From assembly GCA_016648135.1 (NCBI GenBank), contig JADDOH010010001.1:59426-123425 (forward strand): a stretch of DNA of 64,000 bases, in the 5' to 3' direction. The position numbers were made by a program, and so were the translations under genes. The stretch is from Agrypnia vestita. Lineage: Eukaryota; Arthropoda; Insecta; Trichoptera; Phryganeidae. Shown in pieces: positions 54,759-64,000 of the stretch. Under the pieces are notes generated by a model, which saw nothing but the letters and a program-made list of their open reading frames with translations, was not told the DNA's origin and made no database searches. Numbering within the stretch: the stretch's first letter is position 1; the number at the start of each line of letters is the position of its first letter.

Positions 54759-55685
54759 GTAAGATGAACATCAATGAAATTATAAATGAATGTATAATTA
54801 TTGATTTCAGTTACATCAATACGTAGTGTTAATTAACTAAAAGTACAATCATCATCATTAGTCAATGCCAGTACACAGCTGAATGAAGCCTTCCATAAAT
54901 ACCGCCCACTTCTAGTTGGCATGTTAACTATCACGCTTAACATCAACAAGGAAGTTGATGGGTTTATTCTGCGGGGGTTACCTCCCTTCGACTGTGGGAA
55001 AAGAACAATATTGATACATGTAAACATTTAGAGAAATTCCGTAGTATTTTTAACGGTCTAAGCGGTAAACTTTTGTTGGCTTTTTAATTCTTAAACTATA
55101 AATAAAATTGTATTTATCTCCAGTTTCTGGCCAAGAACTGACAACTTTGACAAAGAACAAGGACAGATGGAGAAAATGACTATAAATACTATTGGTTGGC
55201 ATTCCCGCCTGTCGAGACTGGGGTTCGGTTCTCGGCTTATTTGTTCAATTTAAATATTTTTCTAGTTATGAATTTTCTTTTAAGTCAAGATAATATATAT
55301 ATTAAAGAAGTTTCATAGAGACGAAACTATTTTTTTGGCTACTAGTGTTTCGGATATGGGCAAGTAGGCATGGGACATCCAAAGAGACTTCCATACCCAC
55401 TTCCCCATATAAAAAATAGATTCGTTTTATGAGACATCTATAATACATCTTGATTAATTTTATCCCCATGGGGATAAAATCCAGTATTGTGTTCTTGAAA
55501 AATGTGAAAATATTTTAAAATATTTCTTTTAAATTCACGAGCCTAAAGATTTTTCACCTTTAATATAATCAAAACCACGAATTGCAGAATAGTAATATAT
55601 ATTTATTTTTTCAATTGGTTGAGCAACTTTGTAGATTGACATTTAAAAATAATAATTTTATTATTTGTTTTAATCTTCTATATTC
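54759..55685. other. Shared unit DNA, nothing recognised
   Basis: Recurs at 60033-61009. A weak tRNA-like word (GGCATTCCCGCCTGTCGAG, GGGTTCGGTTC) at 55200-55240 may be an old SINE head. Confidence 0.35.
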
Positions 55686-56080
55686 ATTAATTATGTCTAC
55701 CTTTCCATCGTCAGGGTGTTGTATAAATGTCAAAATATCAAAATGAATGATGTCTTTTATTTTTTGGTTTTATAAATTATTTTTAAAATTATTTTATTTT
55801 ACACATAAATAACTTTGGTCTGAAATTGAATAATTTAGAATCATTAGAAAGTAGTGAAGCATGTAAAAGTAAACAAAATATTATTAATAATTAATTAAAT
55901 TTAACTACTATTCCAATTCTAAAAAAAATTCCAATAATTTTGCGTAATCAAGAACTTCAGTAAAAATATTTAAAAATATAATTTTTAATAATTTAAAAAA
56001 CCAAAAACAAAAGACATCATTCATTTTGATAGTTTGACATTTATGCAACACCCTGACGATGGAAAGGTTTTTTCGATTTC
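55686..56080. mobile_element. Penelope-like inverted-end element (left duplicate)
   Basis: CCTTTCCATCGTCAGGGTGT at the left mirrors ACACCCTGACGATGGAAAGG at the right, with arms of about 100 bases. Both carry the CTGACGA hammerhead core strand, but GAAAC is lost here. Confidence 0.55.
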
Positions 56081-56393
56081 GGTATAGTTAATGAATATAG
56101 TAGATAAAAAATAAATAATAAAATATTTTTTTATATATTTTTTATTTATATGAATTAAAATAGTAAATCCTTTCTCATCTTGACAATAAACTGAGGTATA
56201 ATTAAATTTCTATTATAGTAATGCCTCAATTTGAAAATGTTTAATAAGCGACCCGAATTATTTAACGCCACAAATTCGATTTTAAATCTACATCTTGCGA
56301 ACTATTAGTTTGAAACATCTGAAAATAAAAGTTACGATTGGCAACATTCAGCATGTCGTCAATGAAGGACTTAACACGGGACCCGCTGGCAGG

Positions 56394-56490
56394 TATGTAG
56401 ATTGGTGTAGATTCAACTTATGTAGATTGGTGTAGATTCAACTTATGTAGATTGGTGTAGATTCAACTTATGTAGATTGGTGTAGATTCA
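56394..56490. repeat. 25-bp tandem repeat, four units
   Basis: TATGTAGATTGGTGTAGATT begins at 56394, 56419, 56444 and 56469. The right duplicate has two diverged units at 61865-61915. Confidence 0.9.
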
Positions 56491-56671
56491 CACGCGCGGT
56501 CCTTGGCCAACTCTCGTTTCTTCCGGATGACCCACAGAAAAGTAGAGTCAACTTATCGGAAACATTTAATATCACGCAAAAAATATGTTTTTGGACGCAT
56601 TTAAGTTGTTCCGCTGTTTCAATATATAATTATCTACATTTCATACAGGGGTGGTACATATGATATGTGGG

Positions 56672-57050
56672 CAGGCGCGTGCAGTGGGAACATTGAAGCG
56701 CGACTCTTTTGGTAACGTATATTTTGGAAAAAATAATAGAAATCAAATATTTATGCAACAGATTTTTATAATGCATCAAAGTATATGAATGCTCTTATAA
56801 CAGTTGTGATAGAAATTGTAAACGTGTTTTTATTGACAATGGGAGAAATCCCGAAAACGTTCTAATAATTCAAAATAAATATAATGGAATAAAACAGTGT
56901 TGTTTACCCACATTTTTTTTAAAATATTAAAAATGAATTTCCACAATGTTACAAACAAAAAACTTGAACATTTATTACGAAATATATATTGTATTCCAAA
57001 TAATTGGTTACGTAAAAGTCATGCTACGATGTTCCCACTGCACGCCCCTG
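56672..57050. mobile_element. hAT MITE with CAGGSGCGTGCAGTGGGAAC ends (left duplicate)
   Basis: The ends CAGGCGCGTGCAGTGGGAAC and GTTCCCACTGCACGCCCCTG are flanked by TATGTGGG / TATGCGGG. It sits in the left end of a GCAAAGGCAGCA-family element. Confidence 0.8.
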
Positions 57051-57869
57051 TATGCGGGGTATAAAAGCAAAGACAGCAATATCCAAAAAATTTAAAAAAA
57101 AAATAATGTCACCGAGGATTACTAAATTAGAATGTACTGAATTTGAAATTTTGTAGGAAATATAGCTCTACCCTTTCAAAATCCGGTTTCCGACAACTGC
57201 GGAGATTGAATTTGTTTTGACATTTCTATCCTTGCGACGTCGGCCGCGGAACGACGGCCGGGGTGGCCACTGGCCAGTCGTGAAATTTCAGAGCGGCAGA
57301 TATTAAGCGAAATAATTAATCAAAGTACCTAACTGGCGATATAAATAAGTGCGACCACTTAGGTGCAATATTCAAATGGAATGTTCTAGAAAAGTGTTAC
57401 CCAGCGATAATTAAATGTTCATAGACGATTGATTAATTGCGAAATAGTGAGAATTCGAGACTAGTGTTGTATTTAATTCGTGTTAAGTAACTTTGTTAAT
57501 TTAATGAAATCATTAATCGTTAGTTAATAAATTGCTGGTTAATTCCATTTGTCTCCCACAGCCACGTCACGTAACATTGATTCTTCTTCTTCTTAAAATA
57601 AGGCAATCCGCCCTCAAAGAGCGATTTGTGAGTAACATTGATTGATGCTCCTACATCAATTATCATTACAATCTCACTCAGCAAATTACCTGTTTTTGTT
57701 TACACAGCAAACTAAGCCTTTTAAAATTATTCTTTTCATTTTAATACAAATTAGATTTATTTATTTTTAATAGAATTTATTTTATAACATTTCGAATACT
57801 AACATGATTTTAAAACCCGAGAAACGTAAACGTTTCTATGTTCATTGTCGTGCTCCACTGGCTTGTGTA

Positions 57870-58057
57870 TCTAGGATCTATGGTCAATGACAATAATAAA
57901 GTCAGCGATAAAATAATCTAGGATCTATGGTTAATGACAATAATAAAGTCAGCGATAAAATAATCTAGGATCTATGGTTAATGACAATAATGAAGTCAGC
58001 GATAAAATAATCTAGGATCTATGGTCAATGACAATAATAAAGTCAGCGATAAAATAA
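57870..58057. repeat. 47-bp tandem repeat, four units
   Basis: CTAGGATCTATGG begins at 57871, 57918, 57965 and 58012. Confidence 0.9.
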
Positions 58058-58339
58058 CGGATCATTTTAGCTACAGGTCGACCACAGTCAAAAGACCATT
58101 CCCTAGCTTTGTCCGGTAAGAAAAAAAGCGGGGAAAAGTTGCCTGGCAAGCCCGTATTATTATTATTATTAAAAATATTTTTCTGTATGTCTTTTCTAAT
58201 TGATTAAAAAAATTGTTTAATAATTCACAGAACTTTGTTCTGAAATTGCAACTTCACAATAATAATGTGTTTCCTTTAATATATACATATTTTTTAGCTT
58301 AAAAAAGGTTACTTACTAGAAAAACTTCTTTTGTGCTCA

Positions 58340-58592
58340 TTTTTTGCATCGTGACAACACACATATTTTTTGTGCACATTCTTTCGAATGCGGTCTAGCT
58401 ATAATAGACATTTTAAATATTCATTTTTTCAGTTATTCCAATAATAATAATTTCGTTGTCTGCCTGTCAGTAACTTCTTTTATAAATTTGTCTTTCTTTT
58501 TTAAATCTTTTATTTATTTAAATAAATAAATACTTATTCTATAGCAACCGACATGTAAAAGTAATTTTTGACGGGTTACAGGTAGTAATTAA
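58340..58592 (+). mobile_element. Helitron-like 3' part (right duplicate)
   Basis: Same as 51862-52120, with minor changes. Confidence 0.45.
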
Positions 58593-59356
58593 ATAAATTT
58601 GGATCCGTACTTTTCATTTGGGACTTTTCAGGTGGTGTCTTCTCGTTGTACGCTTTTGTGTACGACAATGACACGATGTGGCGAAAAATCTCATTCATTG
58701 ATTATGGAAATCTAATTTTTTGGCACGGTCCTGAAGTCGCTGTTCGGACGCCCACCAACCCGATATTAAGTTGAATTTTGATTTTCGCGAATGCTGACGG
58801 CGCTGTTCGAGCGGGAACGATATCCGGCGTCTTCCACATCCGCCACGTAAATGGGTTTCGCAAACTTTCTTCGAACACACGCCTTCTTGATTAAGTTCAC
58901 CCACGCGTTACTTCCGGGTGTAACTTCCTCTGTGTGTCTGTAAATTTACCGCGATTACAATTTCAATACATTTGAATTTCGAGTGGGTGATTCTGCGACG
59001 TGGACGCTGTGTGAGTAGCCCGAAGCGCTTGAACTATCTTCGAGAGATCGAGTACTTGCCGTACAGATTCACCAGAGAGCCGAGGTGACCGATGTGGCCC
59101 AAGATCTTTGCATCCTCAAGACGTAATGGGCTGGATGAACCTGTCGAAGAGACCGAAGGCAAAGGAAGGAGGTCCTGGGTTGGAGGCCTAGTAGCACTGG
59201 TAAAATACGTGTTGGCCCTCTTCAAGTTCGATGGGACATCAGAAGATTGGCAGGCGAGAGACGGATGAGGGCTGAAGGCGAGAATATTGGTGATATTGGC
59301 ATTCTTGAAGAAGTCCTGTATTCATCAGCTGACTATGATGATACTTGTGTATGATA

Positions 59357-60032
59357 CAGGGTTCTAAAAAATCGTATTTTTATATTAAAAATAAAAAAAT
59401 CGGATTTTTTGATATATATCAAAAGTTGGATATATATCCAAACTTGTTTCTCCTTTTTTGCACACGTCGATTGATACAAACCTGAAATAATTATAAATGA
59501 TTTTTTTAATTTTTTACATGAATTATTATTTATTAAATAAATGAATTGCAAACTGAAAAAAGCTAATATATGTAATTATTAAGTTATAAATATTTTTAAA
59601 AAACAGTATTTTTTAAAACATAAATTGCATGTAAACAAACTAACAGATATTGCTATAATTGTAATAAATTTATCTAAAAAAAAGATATCTCAACACGCCG
59701 TTCAGTCATAAAACGCCCACAAAGTGGAGCAATTTTCTTCATTTTTAAAACATCGAAGGTTTGGTAATTTATTAATCAATTATATAATTTAGTTTGTGAC
59801 ATTTTAATAAGATATTCGTATTTAAAATATATGTAACCTGATGAATAAATTTTAAAATTAGATATGTCCCTACAAAAATGTGATAAAAAACGCAAGAGAA
59901 GATATGAGAAAAAATGGTGAAATTTGCTCATTCTGATAGACGATCGCCTTAACAACCGCAGAAAGTTTTTTGGATATATATCAATAATAAAAATCAAGCC
60001 ATATATATCATAATATATATCCTCGAACACTG
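59357..60032. mobile_element. hAT-like element (right duplicate), with foldback insert
   Basis: The ends CAGGGTTCTA and TCGAACACTG are flanked by GTATGATA / GTATGATG. The centre is replaced by 59590-59953. Confidence 0.65.
59590..59953. mobile_element. Half of the TTAA foldback element
   Basis: It matches the right arm of 25522-26607, from AAAAACAGTATTTTTTAAAA to TAGACGATCGCCTTAA. It replaced about 500 bases that the left duplicate still has. Confidence 0.7.
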
Positions 60033-60854
60033 GTATGATGCATATTAATGAAATTATAAATGAATGTATAATCATTGATTTCAGTTACATCAATACGTAG
60101 TGTTAATTAACTAAAAGTACAATCATCATCATTAGTCAATGCCAGTCCATAGCTGAATGAAGCCTTCCATAACTGCCGCCCGCTTCTAGTTGGCGTGTTA
60201 ACTATCACGCTTAACATCAACAAGGAAGTTGATGGGTTTATTCTGCGGGGGTTACTTCCCTTCGGTTATGGGAAACGAACAATATTGATGCATGTTATCA
60301 TTTAGAGAAATTCCATAGTATTTTTTACGGTCAAAGCGATAAACTTTAGTAGGCTTTTTGATTGTATTTATCTCCAGTTTCTGGCCAAGAACTGTCAACT
60401 TTGACAACAACAAGGACAGATGGAGAAAATAACTATAAATACTATTGGTTGGCATTCCCGCCTGTCGCAAGTCACGAGGGAGATCGGAGTTCCGTTCTTG
60501 GCATTTAAAAATAATTTAAACATTTTACTATTTATGAATTTTCTTATATTAAAGTCAAGATATATTAAAGAAGTTTCATAGAGACGAAACTATTTTTTTG
60601 GCTACTAGTGTTTCGGATACGGACAAGTAGGCATGGGACACCCAAAAAGACTTCCATACCCGCTTCCCCATATAAAAAATAGCGTCGTTTTATGAGACAT
60701 CTATAAAACATCTTGATTAATGATGTCCCCATGGGGATAAAATCCAGTATTGTGTTCTTGAAAAATGTGAAAATATTGTAAAATATTTATTTTATATTCA
60801 CGAGCCTAAAGATTTTTCACGTTTAATATAATCAAAACCGCGAATTGCATAATA

Positions 60855-60855
60855 G

Positions 60856-60895
<40 letters not shown>

Positions 60896-60920
60896 ATATA
60901 TATATATATATAATATATAT
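60855..60920. repeat. TA microsatellite
   Basis: A long TATATA run with one CTATAT interruption, much longer than at the matching place in the left duplicate. Confidence 0.9.
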
Positions 60921-61009
60921 TATTTTTTCAATTGGTTGAGCAACTTTGTAGATTGACATTTAAAATAAATAAATTATTATTTGTTTTAATCTACTACATA
61001 TATTAATTA

Positions 61010-61405
61010 ATTACACCTATCTTACCATCATCAGCGTGTTGTATAAATTTCAAAATATAAAAATGAATCATGTCTTTCGATTTTTGTTTTTCTAAATTAT
61101 TTTAAAAATTATTTTATTTTACACATACCTACATAATTTTGATCTGAATTTAGAATCATTAAAAATTAGTGAAGCATATAAGAGTAAACAAAATATTATT
61201 AATAATTAATTAAATTTAACTACTAGTCGAATTCTAAAAAAATTTCCAATAATTTTGCATAATCAAGAACTTCAGCAAAAATATTAAAAATAATTTTTTA
61301 AATAATTTAGAAAACCAAAAACAAAAGACATCATTAATTTTGATATTTTGACATTTATGCAACACCCCGATGATGGAAAGGTTTTTTCGAAACATGTAGG
61401 GGTAA
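61010..61405. mobile_element. Penelope-like inverted-end element (right duplicate)
   Basis: As at 55686. The right end keeps GGAAAGGTTTTTTCGAAACA and TGTAG, but the core reads CCGATGA instead of CTGATGA. Confidence 0.55.
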
Positions 61406-61613
61406 TTAATGGATATGGTAGATAAAAGACAAATTATATATTTATTTATTTATTTGAATTAAAATAGTAAATCTTATTTTATGACATTATTAAAATCAGA
61501 ATACTCAATTACACCGAAAAAAGTTATTAATATTTCATGAAACTCCCAACGCCCTATTCTGCATTCCACCTTGTTTAATTAGCGACCCGAATTAAATTTA
61601 ACACCACAAATTC

Positions 61614-61750
61614 CTTAAAAATGTCCTTAGGTTTTCACGGCAGTTCAGAATCTTCTGTGTATAGTTTTCTGGGATATTCTGCCGTGTATATCTGACCTCT
61701 CTGGCCTGAGGTCACATATACACGGCAGATTATCCCAGAAAAAAAAGAAG
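61614..61750. mobile_element. 137-bp insertion with 10-bp TSD and a long hairpin
   Basis: TSD CCACAAATTC lies at 61604-61613 and 61751-61760. The left duplicate has it once (the empty site). Inside, TTCTGGGATATTCTGCCGTG pairs with CACGGCAGATTATCCCAGAA around GGCC, giving arms of about 33 bases. Superfamily not assigned. Confidence 0.8.
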
Positions 61751-62057
61751 CCACAAATTCGATTTTTAATCTACATCTTGCGAACTACAAATAAAAGTTA
61801 CGATTGGCATTCATCGTGTCGTCAATGAAGGGGTCGCGCTGGCAGTTATAAAAATCCATTCAACGTATGTAGATTGGTGTTGATTCAACACCTATGTAGA
61901 TTGGTGTTGATTCAACACGCGCGGTCCTTGGCCAACTCTCGTTTCCTCAAACATTTAATATCACGTAAAAATATGTTTTTGGACGCATTTCAGTTGTTCC
62001 GCTGTTTCAATATCTAATTTTATACATTTCGTACAGGGGTGGTACATATGATATGTG

Positions 62058-62510
62058 CAGAGATGTGACTTATCTAAGATATAACCATTTGAAATACAGA
62101 TACAAGATGCAAAATATGTATTTTCATCTTGTATCTGAAATACTTTTTTGAATATTCATCTTGTACCTTGTATTTAGATACTTTCTCTTGGTATCTTAGT
62201 ATTTTGTAAATACTAAGATTGCTAAGATACTTTTTTCCAATGATGTACCTATAATGAGACCTCATTATAGGTACATCATTGTAAAATATACATAATTTAC
62301 GTAAAAAAATAAACATACATTCAATAAAATGTGTTTTCTTACAAAAGAATTTTATTTTTAAAAAGTATTTGGAAGATACGTATTTTGTATCTAGTATTTC
62401 AGATACCATTCCAGGAAGTTATTTGTATCTGGTATCTGAAATACGTGATTTTAAAGTATCTTGCTTTTTGTATTCCAGATACTTTGTATAGGGTATCTTG
62501 TACATCACTG
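62058..62510. mobile_element. hAT element, 453 bp, absent from the other duplicate
   Basis: The ends CAGAGATGTGAC.. and ..GTACATCACTG are flanked by GATATGTG / GATAAGTG. The left duplicate has a single GATATGTG. The interior repeats AAGTATCT / AGATACTT words and has a perfect 21-bp-arm hairpin at 62238-62281. Confidence 0.85.
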
Positions 62511-62520
62511 GATAAGTGGG

Positions 62521-62751
62521 CAGGCGCGTGCAGTGGGAACATTGTAGCATGACTTTTTTGTTAACGTATATTTTGGAAAAAAAAATAGAAATCAAATAGT
62601 TATGCAACAGATTTTTAAGATATATCAAAATATGAATGCTATAATAACAATTGTGATAGAAATATTACGGAATATATATTGTATTATGATTTTTTCTCAA
62701 ATAATTGGTTACGTAAAAGTCATGCTGCGATGTTCCCACTGCACGCCCCTG
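62521..62751. mobile_element. hAT MITE (right duplicate), internally deleted
   Basis: Same ends as 56672-57050 but about 150 bases shorter. Right flank TATGTGGG. Confidence 0.75.
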
Positions 62752-63240
62752 TATGTGGGGTATAAAAACAAAGACAGCAATATTCAAAAAATTAAAAAAA
62801 AAAGTCACCGAGTATTACTAAATTAGGATGTACTGAATTCGAAATTTTATAGGAAATATAGCTCTACCCCTTTCAAAATCCGGTTTCCAAATCACATTAC
62901 AAGCAATGGCAGCAATATCCACTTCAACCAATCAACCTGCATAGATGTGTCACGTGACAAAACGGCCGCTTCATACTGAAGTGAGATTTGATGTCGATTT
63001 TAGACTGAAACATCATAGCAAAGACAGCAATTTCCAAAAACACAGTAATATTCATATTTATTTATACACGTATGTAAGAAGAAAAACTGAGGTGAAAATT
63101 GTTTTTAAAAACTTATTTCCGATAAGATGTAAGTTTCAGAGATTCCATAGAAATTTCCTTGACTAGTGACAGTTTTTTTTGTATTTATCTCAGAAACACG
63201 TGTGGGATATTGCTGCCTTTGCTTTTATATCCCTCATACA
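62752..63240. mobile_element. TIR element, GCAAAGGCAGCA family, nearly complete
   Basis: TGTATGTGGGGTATAAAAAC at the left is mirrored by TTTTATATCCCTCATACA at the right. The right end of the tandem duplication falls inside it (62888). Confidence 0.7.
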
Positions 63241-63408
63241 CGTAAGTGGGATAAGTAACGTGTTTTATTTTTTAGTTTGTAAACCGCCTCGTTAGTCCTT
63301 GAGTTATTCGCCTTTTGTTAACCTGTACAGGGTAGGGTTGTTTCGTCAAAGCCATTGTTGAAAATTTCGAACGAGTTTTCCTTTGTTGATCACTCAGATG
63401 TGCGTACA
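63241..63408. other. Short unidentified stretch
   Basis: No feature recognised. Confidence 0.4.
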
Positions 63409-63412
63409 TTAA

Positions 63413-64000
63413 GCCATGTATTCACTAGGGGACAAATTGTCCCTCAACAGCACGCGCGGCATAGAGTCTACGTGACGTTGCAACGTCGTGCACTGTTCCA
63501 CGACGTCGCGCACAACATAGTGAGGCATTTCTACGTGCCGTGGCAACGTTGCCATGCGCACGGTACCCGAGCGTACTCACTGCAACATTCCGCGGAGCGT
63601 CAGTACCACGTGGTATGTTTACAAGTGAATACGCACGCGCTGTATCTGTCAAGATGACAATGCGGGGAAACGAAATCGTTCTTGAACCCATCGAGCTGTA
63701 TCGATCGAAGATCGCATAGAATGTTCGTCCTTCTTTCTCTTTGCAGTAAATAATTTCGCATTCTCCTCTTTTTTCTCCTCTTACTTTTCGATAAACTCAT
63801 TAACATAAACAGATACGCGGCTGTCATCATAACCTCATAGGGCGATATATTTCCGCGACGTCTGGAAAACAATAATTATTTGCAAAAAGGACCTTGTTTT
63901 TAATAATATTCAATTTACTACAGTAAAACCTCGTTAATTTGAAATTGCGACCCAAAAAAACATTTCGAATTGCGCTGAACCCCGTTTTCGCCAAATGAGA
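63413..64000. mobile_element. TTAA-flanked transposon, copy 2, cut by the window end
   Basis: After TTAA (63409-63412) the sequence follows copy 1 (1549) in the same orientation with few changes: an intact GCCATGTATTCACTAGGGG end, one missing stretch near 63695 and scattered substitutions. The right end lies beyond the window. Confidence 0.8.

Larger units (their letters stand above)
50934..57189 (+). repeat. Tandem segmental duplication, left copy (6256 bp)
   Basis: The order of blocks from CCGACAACTGCGGAGATTG to CAAAATCCGGTTT is repeated from 57190. The left breakpoint is inside the LTR and the right one inside the GCAAAGGCAGCA-family element, with CC shared at the joint. Private to this copy: the hAT at 52680-53652 and bases of about 54170-54655, which are lost in the other copy. 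Confidence 0.85.
57190..62888 (+). repeat. Tandem segmental duplication, right copy (5699 bp)
   Basis: Collinear with 50934-57189 in the same orientation. Private to this copy: about 60 bases at 57572-57632, an insert at about 58160-58285 matching 22680-22900, half of the TTAA foldback at 59590-59953, a TA run at 60855, the insert 61614-61750 and the hAT 62058-62510. Confidence 0.85.

Overview
The window is AT-rich eukaryotic DNA, most probably from an arthropod and, from its repeat types, probably a moth or butterfly. That placement is inference. It rests on one recognisable host gene, an insect-type ceramide phosphoethanolamine synthase, and on the mix of Helitron-like, hAT, PIF/Harbinger, TTAA-target, RTE-like, Penelope-like and tRNA-SINE sequences. 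There is no operon structure and no rRNA, CRISPR array or convincing functional tRNA gene. Reading frames in this kind of DNA are mostly chance; some listed frames begin at GTG or TTG, which is not meaningful here.

Host gene. Bases 34414-35691 (+) hold an intact, intronless, 425-codon frame for ceramide phosphoethanolamine synthase. It is preceded by four short upstream ORFs and followed about 0.3 kb downstream by a minisatellite with alternating 54/48-base units. No other host gene can be supported. CpG-rich islets near 9.8-10.3, 14.75-14.95 and 28.85-29.1 kb could be promoters or first exons of genes lying elsewhere.

Left part (1-34 kb). This part holds a heat-shock-element cluster next to a Helitron-type 3' end (0.4-0.67 kb), a 767-bp TTAA-flanked element whose second copy closes the window at 63.4 kb, hammerhead-ribozyme motifs (5.6, 8.1, 14.4 and 20.1 kb), foldback elements, a dated RTE insertion with a 13-bp target duplication, tRNA-derived SINEs, a minisatellite interrupted by a SINE, a hAT element with nested LINE and SINE (21.6-22.6 kb), a Harbinger relic with a MADF-like ORF (23.9-24.4 kb) and a 1.1-kb TTAA foldback (25.5-26.6 kb).

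Right part (37-64 kb). A second Harbinger copy, two Penelope-like fragments including a GIY-YIG domain, an RTE 3' half, a minus-strand LINE reverse-transcriptase relic and two hAT elements with perfect 8-bp target duplications come first. Then a 6.3-kb segment (50934-57189) is repeated in direct tandem (57190-62888). Each duplicate carries private insertions with the empty site visible in the other copy, giving an internal clock for several transposon families.

The genes do not form a pathway. The interest lies in the transposon archaeology, the HSE-bearing Helitron end and the set of hammerheads whose stem III is palindromic in every case.
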